NCBI RefSeq assembly: GCF_036311985.1
Contig: NZ_JAZDCJ010000020.1
DNA from: JAZDCJ01 sp036311985
GTDB taxonomy: Bacteria > Actinomycetota > Actinomycetes > Actinomycetales > Micrococcaceae
DNA: 29,542 bases
Strand: one strand, 5' to 3'
A program made the position numbers and the translations under genes. The notes under the pieces are model-generated. The model had not been told where the DNA came from and did no database searches. It saw only the letters and a program-made list of their open reading frames with translations. Positions 1 to 7,222 of this stretch are shown here, one piece after another (the first letter of the stretch is position 1; each line of letters opens with the position of its first letter).

Positions 1-833
1 AGCAGCGTCTTGACCCACGGCCAGGACGCCTTGGGCGTGGCCGACATCAGATTCGCCGCGTAGTGCGTCCGGCAGCGCTGCCAGGCGGCGCCGGGCAGGG
101 TCGCGCCGATCGCGGCCACGAGCCCTGCGTGGGCGTCGGAGGTCACCAGCCTCACCCCGGTGAGCCCGCGCGCGGCCAGGTCGCGGAAGAACCCGAGCCA
201 GCCGGCTCCGTCCTCCGCGGAGGAGGCCTGGATCCCCAGGGCCTCGCGGTACCCGTCGGCGTTGACGCCGGTGGCGACCAGCGCGTGGACGTTCACGACC
301 CGGCCGCCCTCGCGGACCTTGAGCACCAGGGCGTCGGCGGCGACGAACGCGTAGGGGCCGGCGTCCAGCGGGCGGGTGCGGAACGCCTCGACCTGCGCGT
401 CCAGGTCCTGGGCCATGAGGGAGACCTGGGACTTCGAGAGCCGGGTGATCCCGAGGGTTTCGACGAGCTTCTCCATCCGGCGGGTGGAGACCCCGAGCAG
501 GTAGCTGGTGGCCACGACCGTGGTCAGCGCGGCCTCGGCGCGGCGCCGGCGCTCGAGGAGCCAGTCCGGGAAGTACGAGCCGGAGCGCAGCTTCGGGACC
601 GCGGCCTCCAGCGTGCCGGCGCGTGTGTCGAACGGGCGGGCACGGTAGCCGTTGCGGGAGTTGGTCCGCTCCTCGGACCGGGCCCCGTACTCGGCGCCGC
701 AGACCGCGTCGGCCTCGGCGCTCATCAGCGCGTTGATGAACGTGGTCAGCATCTGACGCATCAGGTCCGGGGAGGCCTGGGCGAGCTGCTCGGACAGGAA
801 GCGGGCAGGGTCGATAACATGGGGTGCGGTCAT
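1..833 (-). CDS. IS256-family transposase, 3' end cut by window edge
   Basis: This is a mutator/IS256-type DDE transposase that would catalyse cut-and-paste or copy-out transposition of its own element. The reading frame from ATG at 831-833 is open to position 1 (277 codons); family members are usually about 400-430 residues, so roughly a third is missing. Visible features are the N-terminal CGAEYGARS and NSRNGYRAR stretches, the segment around VAADALVLKVRE with the first catalytic Asp, and VTSDAHAGL with the second, followed by QRCRTHYAANL. The catalytic Glu would lie beyond the edge. A purine-rich AAAGAGAG sits about 8 bases before the ATG. The copy could be intact in the genome; the truncation is by the window, not by mutation. 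Confidence 0.93.
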   Translation of the reverse strand, partial: MTAPHVIDPARFLSEQLAQASPDLMRQMLTTFINALMSAEADAVCGAEYGARSEERTNSRNGYRARPFDTRAGTLEAAVPKLRSGSYFPDWLLERRRRAEAALTTVVATSYLLGVSTRRMEKLVETLGITRLSKSQVSLMAQDLDAQVEAFRTRPLDAGPYAFVAADALVLKVREGGRVVNVHALVATGVNADGYREALGIQASSAEDGAGWLGFFRDLAARGLTGVRLVTSDAHAGLVAAIGATLPGAAWQRCRTHYAANLMSATPKASWPWVKTL

Positions 834-924
834 CGCGTGGGCTCTCTTTCGAAACGTACTTTGGTAGGTCGTTTCAAGAATCACGCGATGGCCGCCTTAC
901 GTTAGGACGCCACGCCCAGCGGGC

Positions 925-951
925 CGGTCGTACACCACGCTAATGGGCACT
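925..951. repeat. Probable IS256 terminal inverted repeat (one end)
   Basis: Read on the minus strand the end begins AGTGCCCATTAGCGTGG and continues with TGTACGACC, which resembles ends of actinobacterial IS256 elements (a GTGCCC start with a TGTAC motif about 17 bases in). This is from memory of the family, and the partner end is outside the window. It lies upstream of the transposase start, where one end is expected. Confidence 0.5.
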
Positions 952-953
952 AC

Positions 954-3620
954 TTATGCCCCTGACGTCAGCGTCGCGGCCTCGGCGAGGGCGGCGGCGA
1001 GATACGGTGCTGAAGCGCTGTTTCTCGACGCGGCGACCTCTGCTGGCGTTCCGGACGCGACCACTGTGCCGCCGTTGTCACCGGCTCCCGGCCCGAGATC
1101 GATGACGTAGTCGGCTGCGCTGACCACTCGCATGTCGAGTTCCACCATCACGACCGTGTTGCCTGCATCCACGAGAGTCTGAAGGTGGGTAACTAGACGG
1201 TCTGCGTCGGCACAGTGCAATCCGGAGGTCGGCTCATCGAGCACGTACAGAGTGTCGCCGCGCTGCGCTCGTTGCAGTTCGGTGGCCAGCTTCACACGCT
1301 GCGCCTCCCCACCGGAGAGCTCTGTGGCCGGCTGTCCCAAGCGCAGATAACCGAGCCCGACATCGACCAGCGAGGTGAGGGAGCGCATCACGTCGTACTC
1401 GCCGGCGAAGAACTCGTGAGCCTCTTCGACGCTCATCGCGAGAATTTCCGCGATGTTGCGCCCTCGCCAGGTGATCTCCAGGGTGCTCGATTGATAGCGG
1501 GTGCCATGGCAGTCGGGACACACGGTGTAGACCGAGGGCAGGAAGAGCAGCTCGACCATCACGGAGCCTTCACCCTCACAGGTCGGGCAACGGCCGCCTG
1601 CGACATTGAAGGAGAACCGACCGGGCTTGTATCCGCGTGTCCGAGCTTCCGGCGTCTCGGCGAACCGGCGCCGCACATGATCGAAGAGTCCTGTGTAGGT
1701 CGCGACGTTGGAGCGGGGCGTGCGGCCGATGGGTTTCTGGTCGATGCTCACCACACGCCGGACGGTCGTGAGATCGCCCTCGACCGACCCTCCGAGTTCA
1801 TCGGACTCGTCAGTGAGGAGCAGGGCGTCTGCCTCAGCGCTTTCCTCCTCGGCGCGAGGGGCGTCTCCTTGCCTGGCGCCGATGAGGGCAGGCAGGACTT
1901 GACTGACAAGGCTGGACTTCCCCGACCCTGACACGCCAGTGACAGCCGTGAGCGTTCCGAGCGGTAGCGCGACAGATACGTCCCGCAGGTTGTTGCGGGT
2001 GACGTGCTCCAGCTGCAACCAGTCGTGGGCGGCACGGCGCTGGTGCGGTGGAAGGCCGCTGCCCCCGAAGATGTATCCGCGCGTCACCGACTCGTCGACC
2101 TCCGCGAGCCCGTCCGTGGGTCCGCTGTAGATCACGCGCCCGCCGCGTTCCCCGGCTCCGGGGCCGATGTCGACCAGCCAGTCCGCGTGCCGCATGACGT
2201 CGACGGAATGCTCCACGACGAAGAGGCTGTTGCCGCGCTCCTTCAGTCCGTCGAGGATACCCAGCAGCGCGGTGACGTCGTGCGGATGGAGACCGGCTGA
2301 CGGTTCGTCGAGGACGTAGACAACACCGAACAGTTCCGACGTGAGCTGCGTGGCGAGTCGAAGTCGTTGTAGCTCCCCTCCGGACAGTGTCGGCGTAGTG
2401 CGACCTAGCGAGAGGTAACCGAGTCCGAGATCGACGATGGGGCGCAGGCGGTCCAGCAATTCTGCGCCCAGGCGGGCTGCCGCGGCGCGCTTCTCGACAG
2501 ACTGATTCGGTCTGCGACGGACATCCGGCGCAGCGGAGTGCGCGGAGCCGCCAGGAGCAACGCGCTGCTCGACGGCTTCACGTCTAGTCGCGACGTCTAC
2601 CACGGCGCCGGAGGTCTCGCCCTCGCGGTCAGACTCGGCGACGACGGACTCGAGGAGCTCAGCCAATTCACGCAGTGGCAAGGCTGAGAAGTCCGCGATA
2701 TCGAGTCCTTCGAACGTCACCGTCAGTGCTTCGGGTTTGAGCCGCTTCCCATGGCACACCGGGCAGACCGCCGCGCTCATGAACTGGGCTACGCGGCGCT
2801 TCATCGACGCGCTCTTCGTGTTCGCGAAAGTGTCGAGCACGTACCGCCGCGCGCCGACGAAGGTGCCCGAGTAGCTCGGTTCGATTCCTGCTCGGATTGC
2901 CCGGCGCGCCTCGGCGAGTGTGAGTCGAGAGTGGACGGGAACGAAGGGGGTCTCGTCGGTATAGAGGATCCAGTCCCGATCCTTCTTCGGCAGATCCTTC
3001 CACGGTACGTCGACGTCGTAGCCGAGCGCGACGAGCACGTCCCGCAACTGGTGGCCGTGCCAGGCGGTCGGCCACGATGCGATGGCGCGCTCCCGGATGG
3101 TGAGTGAGGGATCGGGCACCATCCGCTCCTCGGTCACCGCGTACACTCTGCCGATGCCGTGGCACTCGGGGCACGCGCCCTGCACGGTGTTCGCGGAGAA
3201 GTCCTCGGCGTAGAGCATCGGCTGACCATCTGGGTATTCACCGGCTCGCGAATAGAGCATCCGAACCACACTCGACAGCGTGGTGATGCTGCCTACAGAG
3301 GAGCGCGCGCTGCGCCCTCCGCGCTGCTGCTGCAAGGCGACTGCGGGCGGCATCCCGGTGATGGAGTCGACGTCGGGGACACCCGCCTGGTCGATCAGTC
3401 GGCGCGCGTACGGGGCAACTGACTCCAAGTAGCGCCGCTGCGACTCCGCGTACAACGTGCCGAAAGCCAAGGAGGACTTCCCGGATCCGGACACTCCCGT
3501 GAACACAACCATCGCGTCACGCGGAACCGTGAGATCGACGTCCTTGAGGTTGTGTTCGCGGGCACCACGCACCCGGACATCGGGCTGGACGTGGGTGGAC
3601 ACTGAGGAAAGGTGTTCCAT
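954..3620 (-). CDS. UvrA2-like excinuclease ABC ATPase (UvrA paralogue)
   Basis: Tandem ABC ATPase of the UvrA family, 888 residues from this start. It has two Walker A motifs (GVSGSGKSS at 42-50 and again in the second half), two signature motifs (LSGGELQRL and LSGGEAQRV), two Walker B segments (VLDEPSAGLH, VLDEPTSGLH) and CxxC zinc-finger pairs (CPECHG, CPVCHG, CPTCEG, CPDCHG). After the first ATPase half the chain passes directly from SVGSITTLSSVVRMLYSRAG to the CPECHG finger, so the roughly 150-residue UvrB-binding region of canonical UvrA is absent. That is typical of UvrA2-type paralogues linked to drug or damage tolerance. A polar insertion (about 320-370) precedes the first signature motif. 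Start at 3620 is preferred to an in-frame ATG at 3662 because TACAGT sits 6 bases before it. The gene is probably horizontally acquired; the exact role is unknown. Confidence 0.9.
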   Translation of the reverse strand: MEHLSSVSTHVQPDVRVRGAREHNLKDVDLTVPRDAMVVFTGVSGSGKSSLAFGTLYAESQRRYLESVAPYARRLIDQAGVPDVDSITGMPPAVALQQQRGGRSARSSVGSITTLSSVVRMLYSRAGEYPDGQPMLYAEDFSANTVQGACPECHGIGRVYAVTEERMVPDPSLTIRERAIASWPTAWHGHQLRDVLVALGYDVDVPWKDLPKKDRDWILYTDETPFVPVHSRLTLAEARRAIRAGIEPSYSGTFVGARRYVLDTFANTKSASMKRRVAQFMSAAVCPVCHGKRLKPEALTVTFEGLDIADFSALPLRELAELLESVVAESDREGETSGAVVDVATRREAVEQRVAPGGSAHSAAPDVRRRPNQSVEKRAAAARLGAELLDRLRPIVDLGLGYLSLGRTTPTLSGGELQRLRLATQLTSELFGVVYVLDEPSAGLHPHDVTALLGILDGLKERGNSLFVVEHSVDVMRHADWLVDIGPGAGERGGRVIYSGPTDGLAEVDESVTRGYIFGGSGLPPHQRRAAHDWLQLEHVTRNNLRDVSVALPLGTLTAVTGVSGSGKSSLVSQVLPALIGARQGDAPRAEEESAEADALLLTDESDELGGSVEGDLTTVRRVVSIDQKPIGRTPRSNVATYTGLFDHVRRRFAETPEARTRGYKPGRFSFNVAGGRCPTCEGEGSVMVELLFLPSVYTVCPDCHGTRYQSSTLEITWRGRNIAEILAMSVEEAHEFFAGEYDVMRSLTSLVDVGLGYLRLGQPATELSGGEAQRVKLATELQRAQRGDTLYVLDEPTSGLHCADADRLVTHLQTLVDAGNTVVMVELDMRVVSAADYVIDLGPGAGDNGGTVVASGTPAEVAASRNSASAPYLAAALAEAATLTSGA

Positions 3621-3626
3621 TTCAGA

Positions 3627-3632
3627 ACTGTA
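3627..3632 (-). promoter_or_regulatory. Candidate -10 for leaderless mRNA of UvrA2-like gene
   Basis: TACAGT on the minus strand is followed by TCTGAA and then ATG at 3620. This 6-base gap would place the transcript start at the A of the ATG. No convincing Shine-Dalgarno precedes either possible start, and the -35 is weak. Confidence 0.4.
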
Positions 3633-3679
3633 CCAAGCGGGTCTCGCGGTAAGCAGGTTCATCGACCGTGGGAGGCAAG

Positions 3680-4129
3680 ATGATGCGGCGGTTTACCATC
3701 GGGTTCACGAAGAAGAAGACGCGCGAGTTCTTCGGTCTGCTCTCCGGCAGCAGCGCGACGGCTCTTGTTGACATACGACTGCGGAACCGTTCGTAGCTCG
3801 CAGGATTCGCGAAGCGAGACGACCTCGAGTTCTTCCTCAGTGAGATTTGCGACATGCATTATCGGCAGGAGTTGCTCCTCACCCCGACAGAGCCAGCGCT
3901 ATGTGACTACCAGCACGGGGCTGTGTCGTGGGAGCAATACGCCGCTGAGCACGCGCGCCTCTTGGAAGGTCGCCAGGTCGAAGCTGTGCTCAGCGCTGCT
4001 GACTTCAACGAGACAGTGCTCCTCTGCTCAGAGGCCTCTCCTGATCGTTGTCATCGGCCTCTCGCCGCGGAGTATCTCGCGTCCGCCTGGCATGACACAG
4101 GGATCGTGCATCGGGCGAACGGCGCTTGA
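3680..4129 (+). pseudogene. DUF488 family protein, interrupted by one amber codon
   Basis: DUF488 proteins are small cytosolic proteins of unknown function (about 140-150 residues). Translating from ATG at 3680 (or 3683; GGGAGG at 3669-3674) gives RRFTIGFTKKKTREFFGLL, then VDIRL, then a TAG at 3794-3796. The same frame continues at once with LAGFAKRDDLEFF and on to the family's C-terminal motif LLCSEASPDRCHRPLAAEYL, ending at 4129. Related proteins carry Ser-Gln-Leu-Ala-Gly-Phe at this point, so the TAG most simply comes from CAG (Gln) by one base change. Everything else, including length, looks intact. Divergent from the UvrA2-like gene, in the same accessory segment. It could be a recent pseudogene or a sequencing error. 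Translation restarting at ATG 3854 would give only the last 91 residues. Confidence 0.8.
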
Positions 4130-4203
4130 CTCTGGCTATGCTCGTCCCACGGGAACGCGGCGCTACAAGCGGTTAGCCTCGTGTGAGGCTCCGGAAACGT
4201 TGC

Positions 4204-4280
4204 CAACTAGTTTGGAAATTCAGTCGGATGGCTGCCGACCCAGATCCGCGTGAAATCGGGGGACAACTAGATTGGAAATT
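4204..4280. repeat. Two 17-base direct repeats, 60 bases apart
   Basis: CAACTAGTTTGGAAATT at 4204-4220 and CAACTAGATTGGAAATT at 4264-4280 differ at one base and start exactly 60 bases apart. The cores (CCAACTAGTTTGG) are nearly palindromic. They are AT-rich against the local background. Possibilities are the left-over multi-repeat end of an insertion sequence (IS21-type elements carry such repeats) or a pair of protein-binding sites. Confidence 0.6.
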
Positions 4281-4324
4281 GCCAGGTCGGCTGGAATCTC
4301 ACACCGGCCTCTGAGGGGCTGACG

Positions 4325-4367
4325 AGGAGGCCCGGAGTCGCAGCATTCCTGCGGTTCCGGGCCTCCT
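4325..4367. terminator. Strong GC hairpin, probable bidirectional terminator
   Basis: A perfect 12-base stem, AGGAGGCCCGGA (4325-4336) with TCCGGGCCTCCT (4356-4367), extended by an inner CGCAG/CTGCG stem. There is no U-run, as is common in actinobacteria. It separates the accessory segment from the DUF2316 gene. Confidence 0.65.
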
Positions 4368-4414
4368 GTGCGTGCGATGCCGACCGTGCTCGGACTGGGA
4401 CCGAACGCGCGGGC

Positions 4415-4420
4415 TACACT
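4415..4420 (+). promoter_or_regulatory. Candidate -10 of the DUF2316 gene
   Basis: TACACT fits the TANNNT pattern 48 bases before the GTG start. The -35 region is not recognisable. Confidence 0.3.
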
Positions 4421-4468
4421 CGAATCCCTGGTCGATGCCCGCCAGACGACGACATCCGGGAGGATCTG

Positions 4469-4756
4469 GTGTCCCTCAACCCTGCTCAATGCCGCCGCAC
4501 GAGCGATGAACTTCACGACAACTACGGCCGTGCGGGGCTCACGCCGGCCATGGTCCACGGGGAGCTCGGTCTGGCACCGGGGGAGCTGGAACGTGTGCTC
4601 GACATGCACCCCGGCGTGGAGCCGGTGACCGTCTGGAAGCTCAGGGACTACCTCGAGTCGAAGGTCCTCGAATCGGGTGGAACCCCCCGGCCGTACTCCA
4701 GCCTCACCGAAGGCATGCGTTCTGCCGCCAATCGGTGGTTCGGCACGGACTCCTGA
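4469..4756 (+). CDS. DUF2316 family protein
   Basis: A 95-residue protein matching the DUF2316 pattern: N-terminal SLNPAQxRxTxxEL, a central helix-turn-helix-like stretch (GLTPAMVHGELGLAPGELER), VWKLRDYLE, and a C-terminal GGTPRPYSSLTEGMR ending in ANRWFG. Function is unknown; the helix-turn-helix look suggests DNA binding, which is inference. The GTG start is fixed by GGGAGG at 4458-4463, five bases upstream. It stands alone between two hairpins, so it is probably a single-gene transcript. Length is normal for the family. Confidence 0.85.
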   Translation: MSLNPAQCRRTSDELHDNYGRAGLTPAMVHGELGLAPGELERVLDMHPGVEPVTVWKLRDYLESKVLESGGTPRPYSSLTEGMRSAANRWFGTDS

Positions 4757-4771
4757 GCGTCGCGCTGCAAC

Positions 4772-4795
4772 GTGGCGCGGCCCCTGCCGCGCCAC
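4772..4795 (+). terminator. Terminator hairpin after the DUF2316 gene
   Basis: A perfect 10-base stem GTGGCGCGGC / GCCGCGCCAC with a CCCT loop, 15 bases after the stop codon. No U-run. Confidence 0.6.
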
Positions 4796-4918
4796 TGCCG
4801 TGCTTCGCAGGCCTCATCGCAGGATGGACCAGGCGAGCGCGGGATCCCGAGCGGCGAGACCGCCAGCCAGCCCCTCGGGGAAGGACCGGGAGTTCTAGTC
4901 CCGCGCGCGCCGCGGGTC

Positions 4919-4924
4919 CATACT
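4919..4924 (+). promoter_or_regulatory. Candidate -10 for a leaderless mRNA
   Basis: CATACT lies 6 bases before ATG 4931, with no Shine-Dalgarno between. The spacing matches several other genes in this window. The -35 is unclear. Confidence 0.35.
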
Positions 4925-4930
4925 GACCTC

Positions 4931-5398
4931 ATGGTTCCACGCGCACGCACTTCGGACCGGACCCTCTGGGTCGTCCTCGCCGTGACCGCGGCCCTCGTCG
5001 CGGTCGCCCTCGCCGCCGTCCTCACGAGGGGCGGCGCACCCCGGATGGACCCGGCCACCCCGGCCGGCACCGTCCAGCTCTACGCCGAGGCCGTCCTCGA
5101 CGGCGACACCCCCACCGCGGCAGCCCTGCTCGCCCCGACGGCCACGGAGGGCTGTGGCGTCGACGGGGCCGGGATCGTCCCGGACGGGACACGCGTCGCC
5201 CTCGTCTCCACCCGCGAGCGCGCCACCTCGGCCGACGTCACCGTGGACCTGAGCACGACCTCCGGCGGGGGGCTCTTCGGCGCCTCCGAGTACAGCTACG
5301 AGGCCGTGTTCACGCTGGTCCGCGAGGGCGACGCGTGGCTCATCACCTCGGGCCCCTGGGAGCTCTCGGTCTGCCCCGAACCGGCGGAGTCGGAATGA
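4931..5398 (+). CDS. Small membrane-anchored protein with NTF2-like extracytoplasmic domain
   Basis: 155 residues. After a short basic N-terminus (MVPRARTSDR) there is one hydrophobic helix at about residues 11-33, then an extracytoplasmic domain beginning TPAGTVQLYAEAVLDGD with AAALL. This is a pattern seen in NTF2-like/DUF4878-type small exported proteins. Two Cys (in EGCGVD and LSVCPE) could form a disulfide outside the cell. No lipobox is present. Its stop overlaps the start of the next gene (ATGA), so the two are translationally coupled and probably act together. Start 4931 is chosen because the frame upstream lacks typical coding features and a -10-like CATACT sits 6 bases before it. 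Function unknown; the fold assignment is tentative. Confidence 0.75.
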   Translation: MVPRARTSDRTLWVVLAVTAALVAVALAAVLTRGGAPRMDPATPAGTVQLYAEAVLDGDTPTAAALLAPTATEGCGVDGAGIVPDGTRVALVSTRERATSADVTVDLSTTSGGGLFGASEYSYEAVFTLVREGDAWLITSGPWELSVCPEPAESE

Positions 5399-7131
5399 GC
5401 ACGCGGGCGCCGGCGCCGGCGGGCGGTCCGGCCGGCTCCATCCAGGGGACGGTCCGCCGGCTCGTGGTGTTCCTCCTCCTGCTGGTCCTCGTCATCGTGG
5501 CGGCCTCCGGCTTGACGGGCCTGTTCGGGAGGATCCTCGACGCGGGGAACACCCTGGCCGGCGACGGCGCGGCCGGCCTCGCGCTCTGGATGGCCTTCAG
5601 CCTCATCGGCGGCCCGCTCGCCGCGATCCTGTGCGCCGCCGTCTGGCGCCGGGCCGCGGATCCCGTCGAACGGGCCTCGCTCGGCTGGGGGCTCTACCTC
5701 GCGGCCGTCATGACCCTGTCCCTCGCCGTCGCCGCGTCCTCGCTCCTCGGCACCGCCGCCTCCGCCGTCACGGGCAGCACGGGCGGCTGGGCCTCCGAGG
5801 TGGCCGCGGCCCTCGTCTGGGGCGGCGTCTGGTGGTGGCACCTGCGGATGTGGGGCCACCCGGCCAAGGGGCCGCTGCTGCTGGCCACGTTGCCGATGGT
5901 GCTCGGGGCGCTGTTCGGCCTCGTCGTGGGCGCCGTGAACGCGGCCCGCCTGCTCGAGGCGCTCTTCGAGACCGCGCTGCGGGGCGCCGGGCAGTTCGTC
6001 CTCGGCCGCCCGTGGTGGTCCACCGCCGTCGAGGCCCTCGTCTGGCTCGCCGGCGGCGCCGTCATCTGGTGGTGGCACTGGTTCCGCCGCGGCGCCCGTT
6101 CGCTCTCCGGCGGGTTCGCCGACGTCGCCCTCGTCCTCGTGGGCGTCCTGGCCGCCGTCCTCGCGGCCCTCGGCGGCGCGGGGACCATCCTGTTCGTGCT
6201 CCTGCGCCTGCTCGCGGACCGCACCACGACCGGGTCCGTGGTGCTCGCGCCCGTGCCGCTCGCGGCCGCCGCCGCGCTGACGGGCGGACTCGTGTGGGCG
6301 TACCACCGCCCGATCCTGGCCCTGCGGGCGGCCCCGACCCGCCGGGCGGGCCTGCTCGTGGTCTGCGGGGCAGCCCTCGCGGGGGCCGCCACGGGGCTCG
6401 GGATCGTCGTCAACGCGCTGCTGTCCACGGCGGGCGCGCCGCTCGCGGGACCCGGCGGATCCCTGACCCTGCTCCTGGCCGGCGTCAGCGCCCTCGCCGT
6501 CGGCGGCCCCGTCTGGTGGCTCGTCTGGCGCACCGTGCGGGCCGAGGACCCCGACGGGCGCCGCGTCTACCTCGTCGCCGTGTTCGGCCTGAGCGCGGTC
6601 ACGGCCCTCGTGACGCTGCTCGTCGTCGGCTACCGGCTCTTCGAGTTCCTGCTCGGCGGTGTGGCCGGCACGGGCCTCGTGGAGCGCGTTCGGGCCCCGC
6701 TGGGCCTGCTCGCGGCCACCGCCCTCGTCGCCGGCTACCACTTCGCCGTCTGGCGCCGCGACCGCGCCGTCCTCGCCGCGCGGGCGCCGCTCCCGCCCGA
6801 ACCGCCGGGTGCGGGGCCGCGCGTCGGCCACGTCCTGTTGCTGGCAGGGTACGACGCCGGACCGCTCGCCGAGGCGCTGCGCGCCGGGGGCGAGCGAAAG
6901 GTCTCGCTGTGGCGGGCTGCGCCGGATCCGTCGCCCGCGCGGGAGGATTCGACCGGCGACGTGCCCGGCGCCGGGGCGGGGGAGCCGGCCACGGCCGCCC
7001 CGCTGTCCCGACTTCACGGCCCGGGGGAGGTCCTCGCCGCCCTGTCCGGCCTCGACGCCCCCGCCGCTCTGGTGAGCCTGCGCGCCGACGGAGGCATCGG
7101 CGTCGTACCCCTGGAGCGGGACCCGGGCTGA
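5395..7131 (+). CDS. Polytopic membrane protein of DUF5671-like repeats
   Basis: 578 residues with about 12 predicted transmembrane helices. The sequence reads as repeated units of two helices, each unit ending in an aromatic/basic motif: AVWRRA (about 82-87), VWWWHLR (145-151), VIWWWHWFRR (223-232), LVWAYHRP (299-306), VWWLVWR (373-379) and YHFAVWRR (448-455). Spacing between successive motifs is 63, 78, 76, 74 and 75 residues. This resembles the DUF5671 family of unknown function. A soluble tail (about 470-578) follows, with VGHVLLLAGYDAGPLAEAL and an Ala/Gly/Pro-rich linker. ATG 5395 overlaps the upstream stop by ATGA, which fixes the start. Function unknown; coupling with the upstream small anchored protein suggests a two-part membrane complex, which is inference. 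Confidence 0.85.
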   Translation: MSTRAPAPAGGPAGSIQGTVRRLVVFLLLLVLVIVAASGLTGLFGRILDAGNTLAGDGAAGLALWMAFSLIGGPLAAILCAAVWRRAADPVERASLGWGLYLAAVMTLSLAVAASSLLGTAASAVTGSTGGWASEVAAALVWGGVWWWHLRMWGHPAKGPLLLATLPMVLGALFGLVVGAVNAARLLEALFETALRGAGQFVLGRPWWSTAVEALVWLAGGAVIWWWHWFRRGARSLSGGFADVALVLVGVLAAVLAALGGAGTILFVLLRLLADRTTTGSVVLAPVPLAAAAALTGGLVWAYHRPILALRAAPTRRAGLLVVCGAALAGAATGLGIVVNALLSTAGAPLAGPGGSLTLLLAGVSALAVGGPVWWLVWRTVRAEDPDGRRVYLVAVFGLSAVTALVTLLVVGYRLFEFLLGGVAGTGLVERVRAPLGLLAATALVAGYHFAVWRRDRAVLAARAPLPPEPPGAGPRVGHVLLLAGYDAGPLAEALRAGGERKVSLWRAAPDPSPAREDSTGDVPGAGAGEPATAAPLSRLHGPGEVLAALSGLDAPAALVSLRADGGIGVVPLERDPG

Positions 7132-7146
7132 GCGCGCCCGCCCGGT

Positions 7147-7176
7147 TTCGCTCCGGACGTCCCCTGTGCCTAGGCT
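7147..7176 (+). promoter_or_regulatory. Candidate promoter of the thioesterase gene
   Basis: TTCGCT (7147-7152) and TAGGCT (7171-7176) with an 18-base spacer, about 47 bases before ATG 7223. The -10 is plausible and the -35 weak. Confidence 0.35.
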
Positions 7177-7222
7177 GGCCGGAGGAGGCCGCCGCGGGCG
7201 GCCGCGGCGAAAGGAACCGGCC

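Larger units (their letters stand above)
1..951 (-). mobile_element. IS256-family insertion sequence, partial
   Basis: The segment holds the 5' part of an IS256-type transposase and a probable terminal end near 925-951, just before the neighbouring UvrA-like stop codon. The other end and the last part of the transposase lie outside the window. The right boundary is inferred from the end-like sequence and from where the neighbouring gene stops; no second end or target-site duplication is visible here. Confidence 0.75.
4130..4468. other. Gene-free spacer at the edge of the accessory segment
   Basis: No convincing coding region lies in these 339 bases on either strand. The stretch holds a pair of direct repeats, a strong hairpin and a possible promoter for the DUF2316 gene, each listed separately. 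Base use shifts from mixed to strongly GC-rich across it, so this may be the junction between acquired and resident DNA. Confidence 0.5.

Noticed and set aside
851..875. GAAACG...CGTTTC inverted repeat upstream of the transposase as an operator
   Set aside because: Only six pairs, inside the IS, with no other support; could be chance.
3622..3859. Two short minus-strand frames over the DUF488 start region
   Set aside because: They overlap the well-supported DUF488 frame, have no Shine-Dalgarno and no recognisable family.
3780..3860. Frameshift as the cause of the broken DUF488 gene
   Set aside because: The frame before and after the TAG is the same, so a base substitution explains it without any indel.
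4220..4795. Minus-strand frame of about 190 codons opposite the DUF2316 gene
   Set aside because: It crosses two strong terminator hairpins and a real plus-strand gene; no family motif seen.
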